Below are positions 1 to 24,404 of a stretch of 64,000 nt of DNA, in pieces (within the stretch, counting starts at the first letter, position 1; each line of letters begins with the position of its first letter). The translations under genes and the position numbers were made by a program. The stretch comes from Diogma glabrata (Eukaryota; Arthropoda; Insecta; Diptera; Cylindrotomidae). The DNA is taken from assembly GCA_963693315.1 (NCBI GenBank), contig OY856186.1, positions 384,250,215 through 384,314,214 on the forward strand, read 5' to 3'. Below the pieces are notes generated by a model, which was given only the letters and a program-made list of their open reading frames with translations, made no database searches and was not told where the DNA came from.

Positions 1-1550
1 GAAAAGGTTGGTTTCTTGAAGTCCACTCTGTGATTTTATAGTATACGATGGGAAGAAAGTCTTTATGCTGGGGATTCCATGCTAACCCGTAGACTAAAGC
101 CTTTTGGGCAGACTCTCTTCCAGTTCAAGGTTTAAATAAAATACTAAACTTTAAACTTAGAGATAAGTTTTATTAATTATTTTTATTTAAAAATTTGGTT
201 TAATTTATACTATAGGTAGTATATAATTTCTCCACTTATTTGCGATTATCCAATTAGATCGATCGATCTATTATATAAAGGTAATATTGGTCAATAATAC
301 ATGAAATAAATATATTAACCTTATTCTGCAGAAATTATATTTGTTTTCATATATTTAATATTATTTCATTTTTGTAATACTTTAGGTTGTAGTCATCAAA
401 TTTTATAAAATTTTATATAGATTATATTTCGTCATATAAAAAAACATTGTGAGAATTTTGGTTATATGAGTTAAGTTGAATATACTTAATTCGTTCTATA
501 TTATTTGTTTTGTTGATTGATGACTTGCTTAATTATTTAAGTTAATTTAATGGGAAGAATAACATATGTATTGTATGTTAATTAGGCTAGTCATACATTT
601 GTTACACTAGTCCATTATTCAATTTAATATTTGGTGAATTATCAAGTCAATCAAACAATTTTATTTATATCGCGCTAATATTAATATACAAATTAAATTA
701 TTTTTGTTTAGTTGTGATATTGAAGTTTGTTATTTATTAATTTTTAATGCAATAAGTTTTGACAAAAATTGTAAAAAGAAAGTCATTTGGTGGAGTAATA
801 ATGAAACCATTCAACAGACATTTTAATATCCAATCGCTATGGTTATCACTTCATTCGACGTCATTATATTTTTGTGACATTTTTGTGAATTTCAAAAAAT
901 TTAATTGACTTACATATAAATTAAATTCTTTTAATATAATAAAAAAATCAATTTAAATAGCAGTAAACCGACATTAAACAAGGCAATCAATATATATAAA
1001 AACTACTTAATAAGTTTTTCAAAAAAAATTAATTATTTAAAGTACCGGTTTGTTTTTTGTGTTTGTTTGTATTACCTTCACAAAAAAAATTCTTTCGCAC
1101 ATAACTATAGATGAAAATAAGATAAAATTTATTATTTTAATATTACAAAATTCATATTTTCCCATAAAAATTAAATGAAATTTTTTTCTAAAATGAATAC
1201 TTTAAAAAATGCTTTTTGACACTTCCATTATTTCATCCTTTTGTTTATTATTATTAGTTTTAAATAAATTTCGTTTCGCTTCGTTTTTTATTAATCTTAA
1301 AACATGCGTCTGAAATGTGTGTGTATATTATATGTGTTAATGCGTTTTACGATATGTGCACGGGGTGGTGCACATCATGTGCATGACATATGTTTTGCTT
1401 TGTTTTTTGTACATGGGTATTTAGTATCAAGCACAATTAAAGCACATTTCATACATTTTTTTCATAATTCACCATTAATCTCAATTTTATGGTTGTGTTT
1501 GGTTGACTATCAATTAAATGGAAAATTTGTATGGGGATGGTTGTGATTGT
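1..1550. other. AT-rich spacer, no gene recognised
   Basis: This stretch is very A+T rich, with short homopolymer runs. No open frame here looks like a known protein. The longest, near 1304-1546, starts in low-complexity TGTG/CACA sequence and has no domain-like pattern. I see no tRNA, promoter or TIR that I can defend. Confidence 0.6.
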
Positions 1551-1556
1551 TATGGT

Positions 1557-1640
1557 AAAACACTCTTTAACCTGATTGAGAGTCGAACCTAGATCCTTCG
1601 TGCCTTAGTCTACCCAAGTAACAATCCTGGCACCTTCAGT
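1557..1640 (-). repeat. Possible tRNA-derived SINE fragment (B-box)
   Basis: Read on the minus strand, this contains GGTTCGACTCT, which closely matches the RNA polymerase III B-box. A tRNA-like stretch precedes it. The A-box half is weak, so this is either a decayed SINE head or a chance match. A second, better SINE-like relic of the same orientation lies about 350 bases to the right. Confidence 0.3.
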
Positions 1641-1772
1641 GCAATCTGAGTGCTTAAAAAAATACAAGCAAAAGAAACAAGCATTGAATCCATATGAAGT
1701 GGATGGACTTCATTGCTAAAATGTAGTACTGCAATAACCTTTAAATAGCGTCACCAAATTCTAATCCTACGA

Positions 1773-1860
1773 CAACACTGAGATGCTTAAATTAATGCTA
1801 AGATAAATAGTGATGAGCCAGCACTGAGATGCTTAAATTAATGGTCCTAAAAAATAGCAC
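1773..1860. repeat. Short direct repeat of about 48 bp
   Basis: The string CACTGAGATGCTTAAATTAA appears at about 1774 and again at about 1822, with similar flanks. This is a two-copy tandem duplication. No function is suggested. Confidence 0.7.
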
Positions 1861-1944
1861 CATTATTCCTAAAGTATTATTTTTTTCATTAAATTTCATT
1901 AGCCATTACATTGTAGTTTACCTTTAAAGTCACCGAAATCGTAT

Positions 1945-2022
1945 GAAAACCGTATTGTCGTCATCAAGAATCGAACCCGGACCATCATATCCAAGAGCGC
2001 GCGCCTTGTAAGTGAGCTGTGG
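1945..2022 (-). repeat. tRNA-derived SINE head, degenerate
   Basis: On the minus strand an A-box-like segment (GCTCACTTACAAGGCGCGCG) is followed about 30 bases later by GGGTTCGATTCTT, a good B-box. The spacing and the local rise in GC content are those of a tRNA gene body. The stems do not pair well enough for a working tRNA and no clean acceptor stem is visible. A tRNA-derived SINE head or a tRNA pseudogene fits best. Confidence 0.5.
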
Positions 2023-2459
2023 AAAATATACAATTTGTTCCACGTTCGTCGTATATAATGAATGTACGTGGCATTTTTGTTTTAGCGAAGTGTAAATTCG
2101 GTTAGCATTATATTTAGCATTTTCGTGCTATCTTATTACATCGACATTATAGTGAACATGAAAAGCATACTATGATGAATGATAAATTTGAATGGCAATA
2201 TTTGAATGGCTCGATGCTAAGGGGTTCTTTAGAAGAAAATTACAAATTCAACAAATAAACAAAATAAAACTTATATTTTAATTTATGAATTACATCAATA
2301 GATTTCACAGCAATTGTATTAAACATCAATTTCAATAGGTATGCTTATGCAATAAATGCAAATATATGAATTGGTGTAAACACATTGTCGATGAATCAAA
2401 CGCGGGCAAGATACACATTTCATGAAATCTTTTTTGAAATTGTTTGGGAAACGACACCA

Positions 2460-2830
2460 TTAAAAACAAAAAAGATATTTGCACGTTTTGACCGCTCTAA
2501 ATATTTTTTTTTTTTTAAAAATGTGTTGTGTAATAGGGATTAGAATATGTGTCACAACAGCACATAAATAACTTTTAAGACCTAGGTCTAGACCTGGGTC
2601 CCACAACAACTGGCGTTCTAAGGTGTTGATGAACGCTGTTTTAAACCTCTGCGGGTTGAAGCCACCTGAGACTAAGGATTTCGGCAAACTATTCCATTTG
2701 TATGCAGTTCGGAAAAAGAAGTCTTTCTGCGATCTGCCAGTATGATAGCGCGGGATCTTTACCGTTTCACTTGCCTCTGCAAACCTCATATGCCTCTGCA
2801 GATGGGGCTACGGTGTCCGCGTCCGTGTGA
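2460..2830 (-). pseudogene. LINE ORF2 C-terminus and 3' UTR fragment
   Basis: The minus-strand frame (about 2460-2789) encodes a peptide with the pattern R-Y-H-T-G-R...FFFRTAYKWNSLP...F-K. This is the typical tail of non-LTR retrotransposon reverse-transcriptase proteins of the CR1/Jockey type, where a conserved 'F..R....WN.LP' ends the ORF2 product. It is followed on the minus strand by a T/A-rich tail. Only the last 60 or so residues of a protein of about 1000 residues remain, as expected for a 5'-truncated LINE copy. Two further copies of the same 3' sequence occur at 7345-7450 and 58910-58977. Assignment to a clade is inference. Confidence 0.6.
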
Positions 2831-3340
2831 CACATAAGCAGATGAATAAATTCGAATAAAATCAAAATTATGATATTCACGCACTTAATATGATGGTCTT
2901 ACAAGAATAGATTTACACATGCACTTTGGTAGACATGTTGACACTCTAAAATGTCGATATCCGAAAAGAAATAAATATGTTCTTGGCAAATAGAACAAAA
3001 TAAACGTGACATGGTAAACATTTATTGATAAAAGGAACAAAGGCAAGCGTCAAAATTTGAGTAGCAATGAAATATTGGTCTATATGCGATCCATTTTTAT
3101 CTAAAAAAATTAGTTTTAAATATCATTGTATGCATATAAATTGCAGCTAAAATACTTTTACAATTTAAATATACATAAAATCATACTTGTGAGTGCTACC
3201 AGTGAATTGTTGAACGTTATTTAAAATTATTTTAAATATTTGTTAGCACATACAAACAAGCTAGTCATATTTGATAAACGAACTTAGCATTGTGTAACAC
3301 ATGGAATAGCATTCGATGATGCTGAAGTTTATAACTAAAC
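2831..3340. other. Spacer, nothing recognised
   Basis: AT-rich sequence between a LINE tail and the decayed transposase. It may include the 3' untranslated part or the end of the transposon on the right. No terminal repeat could be picked out. Confidence 0.5.
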
Positions 3341-3341
3341 A

Positions 3342-4809
3342 TTAATTTTGACAATTGGTAGCACTGGAAATTGCTATTTGTTTACATTTGAAGTTCAAAC
3401 CACTTCGAAGCAAATTTTTAATTTGATAGAGTTGATTTTCAAACGGGTATGATGAAAGTAAGGGTAAGGGTAAGTATCGGCTAAAGTAATCACTCGAAAC
3501 AATTGGAACGTCAATAACAGAATAAATGTAAAAACATTGAATACTAGTTGGGAAGTAGGAATTGTTTAAAAAATTCAACGCCAATATAGTTTAGGGATGT
3601 GGCGCATTCTGTCCTTTTTTTAAAATGGCAAAACTGTTAAAGTTCGGACCGCACGATGAATTTCCATAGGCACTTTAATATTTATGAGAATGTTATTCAT
3701 ATCGTTGACTTCATTTTCGGCCCATTTAAAACCATCGTATCCATTTTCGCCATCCTTGAAGGTTTTCAACAATCGCATCATAAGCTCAAGATGTAATAGG
3801 TGCAGCGAATCACTTACCATTACGTCTTGAACTATATCCATTGGAAGACACAGGAGTGGTGTTTTAACAGGCACCACCCGAATACGGCCATGCTCTCGAA
3901 TTGTATACATCTGATGGTGTTTCCCGTAGCTATGTGCACGTAAAACCGAATTGGTTCGAACTGGTGCCACAGTCTTTCGGTAGGTTATTGTCAGCAAACT
4001 GGAGTACGTCCCAACATTTCGTACATTTGAGACAACCATGATATCCATTGAAATTGCAGACACATGTGATGATAAAATTATACAATATGAATAATTTTAC
4101 TAACTGTCAGAAAAACAATTTTCATTTACTAACCTTTTATCATGGCTCGAGCCGGTGTGTCGCAAATAAACGCTCTAATGGTAATTGAGAGCATGAAACC
4201 ATTTATGAATATACCGGTATCTAAAATGCGAATCAATTCGGATACAAATGGTTCCATAAACTCGTCAACTCGCTAATCTATTGCTCTGGCCATAAAACAA
4301 ACTGATTGTCATTGCGGGAATATGATACATTCCATTCACATTGCACAAAATCGTCCAGAATTGGTCCCTGCTGCTATTAAGTAATGGAATTCCATCCATA
4401 TTGAAATTGAGTGCAATTGAAATTGGTCGATTCAAGTTGGCAAAGCATGAACGCAGGCAGGGCTCCAGACTTTGGTGCCCGTATTCACCTCCACTGATGT
4501 TAACGATGGTTGTTGAAGGATTCCTCGGGGTACCCATTAGGGTCCTTGGATCAGATGGAAGACTCAAACAGAATCGATTATTCAATTGTTTCAATAAAGG
4601 CTTTAATGATTTTTGAAGAATGTTGTTATCAATTGACCATCTCTTCAAGAAAGCGGACATTGCAGTCGTGTTATCCATCGCATCGTAATTTCCAATTAAA
4701 ATATTTTTAGCACTATTTTCATGCTCATTGGGGGTAAATTCATCGGACACTTGATGTTCACTGAGCTCAGATTCATAGCCTGATATTGCACCTGGTAAAA
4801 TAACAAATT
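3342..4809 (-). pseudogene. Decayed DNA-transposon transposase relic
   Basis: Minus-strand frames encode in order: an N-terminal part (4265-4750) with helical sequence and the conserved block NFNMDGIPL..SS..QFW.ILC; a middle part (3620-4063) with TPLLCLPMDIVQDVMVSDSL followed by HLL.LE.MMRLL and IHRAVRTL; and a C-terminal part (3342-3584) with YPFENQLYQIKNLLRSG. These blocks and their order match a family of transposase-domain proteins common in insect and cnidarian genomes. The blocks lie in different frames separated by stops (around 4064-4264 and 3585-3619), so the gene is broken. The minus-strand frame is open from about 4809, just after a pyrimidine-rich CAG that could be a splice acceptor. 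No terminal inverted repeats were found. Family recognition is from memory of conserved blocks, not a search. Confidence 0.6.
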
Positions 4810-4849
4810 ACGTTTTTGGTACTGTTTTTATCTGTTAATGAACATGAAA

Positions 4850-5055
4850 CATAAACTAATGCTAAAAGTAGCATTACTTTGATGAGAATTTCAATGCGAA
4901 ATATTTAGTTAGCATTAATTTAATACATGCGGTACATAAAATAATGCTACAAATAGTATTATTTGGTTCGTAAGTGTCTATTTTCATACAAAATGACGTG
5001 AAGTATTTAGTTAGCATTAAGTTAACACATGCGGAACATAAAATATTACTAAATT
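4850..5055. repeat. Tandem repeat of about 101 bp, left half
   Basis: The block TATTTAGTTAGCATTAA with ACATGCGG(T/A)ACATAAAATA occurs at about 4901 and again at about 5002, a period near 101 bp. Each unit also carries short GCTAA/TTAGCAT inverted motifs. A third unit in the same orientation lies at 9225-9345, beyond the inserted foldback element. The two sites look like one array split by that insertion. Confidence 0.7.
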
Positions 5056-5390
5056 AGTATAGTACATATCTAGAGTTGTAAATAACATTTTACATGCGAG
5101 GGAAAATTTTGCCTACGAGACGCGTAGCGTCGAGTGCAGTATCTTTACGAGCATGGAAAATGCTTTACAACTCGAGATTTGTTATATACTTTTTCTACGA
5201 CTTGGTTTTAATGCCCAAACGCATATAATTACTTGAAAAAATGAACTTCTTATTATAAATTAAATGCAAATAGTTTACAAATTGTGGTAGGCTTTGCATT
5301 ATTCTGTGTCAAAATGAATTGAAATATTTAATTTTTGAAAATCAAATTTTTCTTTAAATAAAAATTTCTCTTTTTATTAAAAGCGTGCGG

Positions 5391-8710
<3,320 letters not shown>

Positions 8711-9224
8711 GAAAATCTATTACCGCACGCTTTTTTTTACTTAGCGCACGCTATTTGAAATAATCAATTTACATGTCATGGACAGTGTGATGTAATTTAT
8801 AATTTACTGTGATAGGAGTAGAAAATTAGTATATTATTTAAAGAAAAATTTGATTTTTAACAATTAAATATTTAAATTCATTTTGACACAGAATAATGCA
8901 AAGTTCTACCACAATTTGTAAACTATTTGCATTTAATTTATAATTAGTAGTTCATTTTTTCAAGTAATTATATGCGTTTTGGGCATTAAAACAAAGTCGT
9001 AGAAAAAGTATATAACTAATCTCGAGTTGTAAAGCATTTTTCATGCTCGTGAAAATACTGCACTCGACGCTACGCGTCTCGTGCGCAAAATTTTCCCTCG
9101 CATGTAAAATGCTATTTACAACTCTAGATATGTAATATACTATTACGTCATGGATACTGTGATGTAATTTATAATTTACTGTGATAAGAGTAGAAAAGTA
9201 GCATTATTCTGATAGGAAATGTTT

Positions 9225-9345
9225 ATTTCAATGCTATTTGACGAAATATTTAGTTAGCATTAGGTTAACACATGCGGAACATAAAATAATGCTAAAAGTA
9301 GCATTATTTTAGTTCATACATGTCCTGCTTTCATGCTAACTGTCA
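9225..9345. repeat. Tandem repeat of about 101 bp, right half
   Basis: Same unit as at 4850-5055 (TATTTAGTTAGCATTAGG, ACATGCGGAACATAAAATAA, TGCTAAAAGTAGCATTATTT) in the same orientation. It resumes about 80 bp after the right arm of the foldback element. This supports insertion of that element into a pre-existing array. Confidence 0.7.
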
Positions 9346-9429
9346 GAATAAAAAGTAGACAAAATTTTAGCATGCGTATCATATAATAATGCTAATTTTA
9401 GAATTATTTTATTCAACGACTGTTTAATG

Positions 9430-10069
9430 TTAATGTTTTATTTAGCATTCAAAAAACCTATGGAAATCGTGATCAAAATCACACAAGACTATTGGTAAAT
9501 TGTTTCATTATACTCAGCTCGAAAACGTAAGTAGGGGAAGTGGGGATGGTATAAACAGTTTGTACTTAAAAGCTCAATAACTTTAAAACCATAAAACATT
9601 TTTACTTAAAAACTGTTTCATTGTAAAATTTCATATCTTTACTACATAAAAACTATTTTTTTTTAATTACGTAACTAAACATTAAGTATAAAAATTTTGA
9701 ATTTCAAAAATTTATGTTTCTCGTTTAAAGTATCCCCACTGGTGGGGTACTTATAAAACAATGAGCATTTTTTGTATGGGGCACACATAAAACACCCAAA
9801 AAAAACCACAATAAAATTCATAAAGTACTTTTTTTTAAATTTTTTATTATTTATTGTGCTTCAAACAATATATATATAAGCATATAACATATATATTTCT
9901 TTAAAAAACAACAATATTTTTCGATTGTTGTAAAACCTCAATAAATTCAGGTTGAAAATTATAAAGAAAAAAGCAAAAATTCAATCTCATCGTATGTTTA
10001 GGTTTTGCAAATCAATATCAAAATTGAAACGGGAAACCATATGTATACCATATAGCCATACCATACGGC
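9430..10069. other. AT-rich spacer up to the assembly gap
   Basis: No gene, TIR or structured repeat was recognised in this stretch. It ends at the N run. Confidence 0.5.
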
Positions 10070-10269
10070 NNNNNNNNNNNNNNNNNNNNNNNNNNNNNNN
10101 NNNNNNNNNNNNNNNNNNNNNNNNNNNNNNNNNNNNNNNNNNNNNNNNNNNNNNNNNNNNNNNNNNNNNNNNNNNNNNNNNNNNNNNNNNNNNNNNNNNN
10201 NNNNNNNNNNNNNNNNNNNNNNNNNNNNNNNNNNNNNNNNNNNNNNNNNNNNNNNNNNNNNNNNNNNNN
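10070..10269. other. Assembly gap (200 N)
   Basis: Exactly 200 N bases, probably a placeholder of arbitrary length. Frames running through it are not interpretable. It interrupts a minus-strand gag-like frame. Confidence 1.
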
Positions 10270-10545
10270 ATCTTTTGAGCATTATTGCAGCTCTCTCTTG
10301 AGCATTATTTGCAGCTTGAATTTTAAGTTCATTATCCTGAACCAGGCTCAAAACATCCATGTAAAATTTTTCAAAATTTTCATATAATTTTTCCAATTTT
10401 TCCAGTCGGGCTGCTAGTGTTAATTTGCACAAATTTTCACGTTTGCAGTTCTCTACATAATTTTTGTATCACTCTATTTGATTTAAACGCCATTTTGTTT
10501 TGCCATTAAGGCTTTTATTTTTTCATCATTCTTATTCATCAAAAC
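10270..10545 (-). pseudogene. Possible BEL/Pao gag N-terminus, cut by gap
   Basis: On the minus strand, starting near 10540, a short lysine-rich peptide (NDEKIKALMAKQNG) is followed in another frame by LAARLEKLEKLYENFEKFY and QAANNAQERAAIML. The 'L..RLEKLE.L...FE' coiled-coil pattern near the N-terminus is typical of BEL/Pao Gag proteins. A segment resembling a BEL/Pao primer-binding region (TTTGGTCCTTCGAGC) lies upstream at about 10630-10675. The frame then runs into the N gap. Assignment is inference from pattern and context. A simple coiled-coil protein fragment is an alternative. Confidence 0.4.
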
Positions 10546-10624
10546 CTTACCACAATTTTAAAATCAAATGAAACACAAAAACACTAAATTATTATTGAAA
10601 ATATACTAATACAAAAAACTAACT

Positions 10625-10680
10625 TTATCCAGCTCGAAGGACCAAACCAGTCCGGCTCGAAGGACCAAAATGTCTTGAGT
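10625..10680 (-). other. Candidate retroelement primer-binding region
   Basis: Minus-strand TTTGGTCCTTCGAGC occurs twice about 22 bp apart (GGCTCGAAGGACCAAA and AGCTCGAAGGACCAAA on the plus strand). A TGGTCCTTCGA-type segment is common just inside the 5' LTR of insect BEL/Pao elements. It precedes the gag-like frame at a suitable distance. The matching tRNA and the LTR boundary could not be fixed. Confidence 0.35.
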
Positions 10681-10994
10681 TTACCAGAAAAAACTGTAAA
10701 ACTTTTGTTTTGATTGAATAAAACTAAATATAGTTTTGGACTGTAACTAATTTCCAACAAATGGACTGTAGTTAATTTCCAACTAAACAATTTTTTTGCT
10801 TTTTTGAACCAAAAATGCGTCCAATCTTTTATATCATTTTTGAACAAGAAGGAAGTTGAGTTGAAGAAAAAAAGGAAGCAATAAAAAGTAAATAAATTAA
10901 ATTTATATTGAATAAAAATATAATTTTGTCATTTTAACTAATATTATATATTCGAATGCGTAAAGTGTCACACCAAAATTTTACTCACTTATAT

Positions 10995-12053
10995 GGGTAG
11001 TTCTACAAACATTTTGGACGGCTCCGCTTATTTCGTATATTAATATGAAAAAAAAAATTTTTTTTTCACATGAAATTTGTAAACCTTAACTATGTCTAGC
11101 TTGTCACCCAAAATAAACCCGTTCCGAAATATATGTCTTAGAAAAAAAATTATTCAAAACGTCAAATTATCAGTCCCCTGGCGTGTCCCACCTTGAAATT
11201 CAAAGCTGGTAAATTAAATAATCAATGATTCTAAGTGTGTAGAGACAAATTTACTCTGTAGTAATAATTTTGAATAATGATGCTTTAATAATGTGTAAAT
11301 AATCATAACATTACTCTATATTTCATATAAGATATATCCTATTAAAGTTTGTCCCACCAATTTGTTATTATTCTCCTGCCCAATCAAAACACATTGAAAA
11401 TATTGGAAATTCATATTTCTATCAAGTTATCGCTCGTCACAGGAATTAATTAAAGTTCAATAAATATAATATTGCAAGTGTTTTACTTAGTCCGAGGTTT
11501 TATCATTCGAAACAGTCATCATTAGTAGCAAGATCGTGTGTTGTCCAGTCAAATTATCAGTCCCCTGGCAAGTATTTTCGTAAAAAGTATTTTAATTACA
11601 AGTAATTTTGTAATTTTATACGTCGTGAATATGTATTGACTTGGTATAGAATCCGTTTATTTTTTTTTTTTAGACGTAATTTTGTCATTTTTAAGCGAAA
11701 TACTGATAAATTATCAGTCCCCTATTCTCAGTCCCCTGGAAGATTTAAAATCGGGCAAACTTAGATAAATGTTTATTTCGTATTTTGAGATAATATTGAG
11801 ATAATTTTGAGTTAATTTGGGATTAAGAAGGATATTTTTAATTTTGACTCTTGTATTTTTTTGTTTTTTTTTTTTTGTTTGTTTTTTTTTGTTTGTTTTT
11901 TTTTTGTTTTTTTTTTTTTTTTGACTGGCTACATTAAGAAAAGTTGAAAGAACGTCATCAACTGTAACTAAAACTAGTTGCCAGAACTTATACGTAAAAA
12001 ACATGTCGTGCCGTAATTAGCCCCATTTTCTTTCTTCGTGTGTAAAACTACCC
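10995..12053. mobile_element. TIR element with repeated internal motif
   Basis: The left end GGGTAGTTCTACAAAC pairs with the right end (reverse complement GGGTAGTTTTACACAC), bounded by AT-rich TATA-like sequence. Inside, the motif AATTATCAGTCCCCTGG occurs at about 11165, 11551 and 11711, with a further partial TCAGTCCCCTGG at about 11729. All are in the same orientation. No transposase frame is present; the longest minus-strand frame is driven by a T-rich run near 11850-11925. It is probably non-autonomous. The end sequence resembles those of the elements at 21748-22614 and 60545-62596. Confidence 0.55.
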
Positions 12054-12059
12054 ATTTAC

Positions 12060-15011
<2,952 letters not shown>

Positions 15012-15046
15012 CACGGCCATCCTATCTTATCATACGACCCGGATAA

Positions 15047-15890
15047 TCAAACTGTTTTGGAACTGACTTCATTAAGATTTTTAATGTTTTCGTATATTAT
15101 TAATTTGGCCTGAAATTCTTCAATTGTCAAAGCACCATATAGCACAGCTTTGTTTGGTTCATGATCAGTAATACCATTAATGCAGTGTTCAATTATTGCG
15201 GTATCTTCTAAATTTCCAATTTTACCAAGCTCTCGCATTGCAATCAAATATTTTTTAAAAGATTCCCCTATTTGCTTTCGTCGGCTCTCCATGCGCTTAT
15301 GAATAACAGCAGAGTTTGTAATAACTGGGAATTCTTTTCGTAAAAATTCGACTAAATTCTCCCACGTCTCAATCCCAGTAGCCATACGCAGGCTTTCCTT
15401 TGCTGTCCCACTCAACAATCTTTTACCATAAATAACCTTCTGACGATGTGACCAATTAAAAGAAATAGCGGCTTCACCAAAATCTTCAGCCCATTTTAAT
15501 ACGGTATATTCGTCATCGCCATTAAATTTGTTCAATGACTCCTCAACATCTTTAAAGCTTAAAATATTTCCATTCGACATACAAGGCTGATTAGTTCTCA
15601 TCATTTCAATCTCCCGTCTAAGACTTTCAATTTCCTTTTCTTTTAACTCCAATTCCTTTCTTCTCATTAAGTCTAGTTGTTGTTCAACAGATTGTGTGTT
15701 TGGTGGATCGAGCAACGTACTGTTTTGATCTGTAGTATTTTTCGATGCAATGGCTCTCTGATGCATTATCATTGCTGTTGATCGATTCTTCATTGATGGC
15801 TCGTCGAAAAATTTCCATCATTTTCCTCATGAATGGGTCTTCTTCATTATCACAAGATTGATTTTTATTACGTTTTTGTGCTTTGCCCAT
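15047..15890 (-). CDS. Retrotransposon Gag-like protein, one frameshift
   Basis: The main minus-strand frame (15047-15793) gives 248 residues. An N-terminal charged coiled coil (ELELKEKEIESLRREIEMM region) precedes a Gag core of the Ty3/gypsy 'retrotransposon gag' type: F-N-G-D..., V-L-K-W-A-E-D-F, then LLSGTAKE.LR followed by W..L...L...F. The upstream start peptide MGKAQKRNKNQS lies in a different frame (15684-15890). A single frameshift near 15780-15800 therefore probably separates start and core. No CCHC zinc knuckle is visible at the C-terminus. The protein would form capsid-like particles in family members. Which polymerase would mobilise it is unknown. Confidence 0.7.
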
Positions 15891-16561
15891 TTTTAATCAT
15901 TCACGAGAAATTAACAAATCCAAAGAAAATCTATTAAATAAAAACTTGTAATTTTTATTTAAATGTTTTGATTATATTTTGTGATACACAATTTAATTAG
16001 TAATATAATTATCTTTCTTTATATAAAAAAAGAACAACAAAAATATAACTCGTTATTAAGAAACATATAACAAATTTGTTTATTAAAACAAAACAAATTT
16101 AAAACAATTCAAGTTTATGATCACCTTAGTAGCGGTAATTTTTTATTAACTCTGAATGCAAATCGAACTTAATAATTGTTTGTTTTAACATTTTCTTATT
16201 TTTTCTCCAATAATTAATTCACAAAATACACAAAACTTAATTGATTTTTGCAGTTTATTTTTAATCTGGCAGAATATTTGTATATGTACACTTCTTAACA
16301 CCTTTGAAGTATGCACCACATATAATACGCTCCGTATAATTCAAATTATTTACAGATCCTCCGTAAAGTTTTATATCTTTCGAGTTAGATTAGCTTTTTG
16401 GATTGCCACGTCTTGACTATTCTAAAAATAACACCTTCGCCGTACCAACTCGAATCAAATACACCTCAGATACAATTGCCAACTTTACTTCACTGATTTT
16501 TCTGAACGACTTTTATAGTAAGATCACTGCCAGATCCCGGTATCCTACTTCTGACACCAAT

Positions 16562-23013
<6,452 letters not shown>

Positions 23014-23119
23014 AAAATATTTTATTATAAATAACCAACTTTTATTATCTATTCGACTTTAGGTATAATTTTATTTATTTTGATTTGTATTATCTGAAGT
23101 ATTATAGTCGAATGTTTAT

Positions 23120-23215
23120 ATTTTAATAAAACAAATAATTTTATTTAAAATATACACCTATATTTCAATTGTTAAATTACAATCATCCTCAGGGTATTAT
23201 TTTCTATATCAAAAC
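23120..23215 (-). ncRNA. Hammerhead-ribozyme-like motif, degenerate
   Basis: On the minus strand CTGAGGA is followed by a stem ATTGT/ACAAT with a 6-nt loop, then GAAA, a very short connector, and GGTGTA. The last can pair with TACC just upstream of CTGAGGA. The order CTGANGA-stem-GAAA-stem matches the minimal hammerhead layout known from Penelope-like elements, and a Penelope-like ORF relic lies 360 bp away, though on the opposite strand. Stem II is one base offset and helix III is minimal, so activity is doubtful. Confidence 0.3.
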
Positions 23216-23539
23216 AAACATAAAATCAATATTTATAATAAACAACATAAATTATAACATAACGGATAATTCAAAGAAAAAACTTACATGATAAAAATGT
23301 TAAATTAACATAAACTTCAAAAAATTATAAAAATCAAAAATCAAAAACGAAAAACAATTAACAATAAGTAAAAAGTTCAAAGAATTATGATTGAAAAAAA
23401 ATATAATGAAAAACAGAAAACACAAAAATTCTACGAGAAAAATATTTTTACTAAAATGTAGACGTTTGTCTATTTATCCAAAATTTACTAATTATCCAAA
23501 ATTTATTACAGCCAAAATGAAAATTTTTAATTCATTTTT

Positions 23540-24052
23540 AAAATAAAACTACCAATGTTGATCAAGAAATACAAAGAATGAAAACAACATTGTTAAGAAA
23601 ATTACTTAATAGTGAAATTGATATTTGTGATTATCAGTTAAAACAGAAAATATTAGAAAAATTAGAAGGTATGAGAAAAAATAAATTAATTTTGTCTAAT
23701 GAAATATATAATAGTTTTTTGAATATCTTATCTGTAAAACATAATTTTGTTACAAACAAATCAAAAAAAAATTTTAACTAAGAAGTTGGATGATTTAATA
23801 CATATTATTTTACCACCTAGTATTAATAATTTTCAAACTGTTATAACAAATTTAACTGATATATCAATTCCTGTTGATGTTGAAAAGATTTAAGTTTTGG
23901 TCCAAGATTTTCTATTTTACCTAATAGTAATAACATTCCAATTCAGCATATATTAGATGATGTTAAATATTTCATTAATAATAATAATTTAAATAATGAA
24001 GAAAAACAACAATTGAGAGGAGAAATAAATTGCACAATCAACAGTCATTTAT
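23540..24052 (+). pseudogene. Penelope-like element protein, N-terminal relic
   Basis: Three plus-strand frames follow each other with two frameshifts (near 23775 and 23893). A helical lysine-rich segment comes first (23578-23781), then ILPPSINNFQTVITNLTDIS, then LSFGPRFSILPNSNNIPI and an acidic helix ending near 24052. The 'LS.GP.F..LP...IP' block is characteristic of the region just before the reverse-transcriptase domain in Penelope-like retroelements. The RT and GIY-YIG domains are missing. Recognition is by motif memory only. Confidence 0.5.
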
Positions 24053-24063
24053 AGGTTTTTCAA

Positions 24064-24235
24064 ATTAAATGAAACCATTTCCAAATTGAACGAAACTTTT
24101 TACCAATTAACAGAAACATTTTTCAATTGGAATGAAACCTTTTTTCAATTAGAATGAAACTTTTTTCAATTGAAATGAAACTTTTTCCAATTGGAATGAA
24201 ACTATTTACAAATAGAATGAAACCTTTTATATAAA
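24064..24235. repeat. Tandem repeat of about 26 bp, six copies
   Basis: Units of the form GAAACTTTTTTCAATTGGAAT repeat about six times with drift in each copy. A minisatellite with no coding sense. Confidence 0.75.
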
Positions 24236-24404
24236 TTTCATATCCCTTGAGTTTAATACTAAGATTTATGAAGGATAATCTATAATAACTGTTTAACCAT
24301 AGTTAAAAATTCAACAAATTCATTTTTATTTGGCATTCGATTATAAATTCAACACAAAATTTCTTTAAATTTCAACAAAATTATAGAAGGTCAACCCTAA
24401 AAAG

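Noticed and set aside
4341..4710. Plus-strand frames opposite the transposase relic
   Set aside because: They are shadows of the minus-strand transposase, whose conserved blocks are clear.
9952..10432. Long frames through the N run on both strands
   Set aside because: The middle is unknown sequence of arbitrary length, so frame continuity means nothing. Only the part right of the gap was kept, as a gag-like fragment.
11714..12004. Lysine/asparagine-rich minus-strand frame
   Set aside because: Created by long T runs near 11850-11925. No motif.
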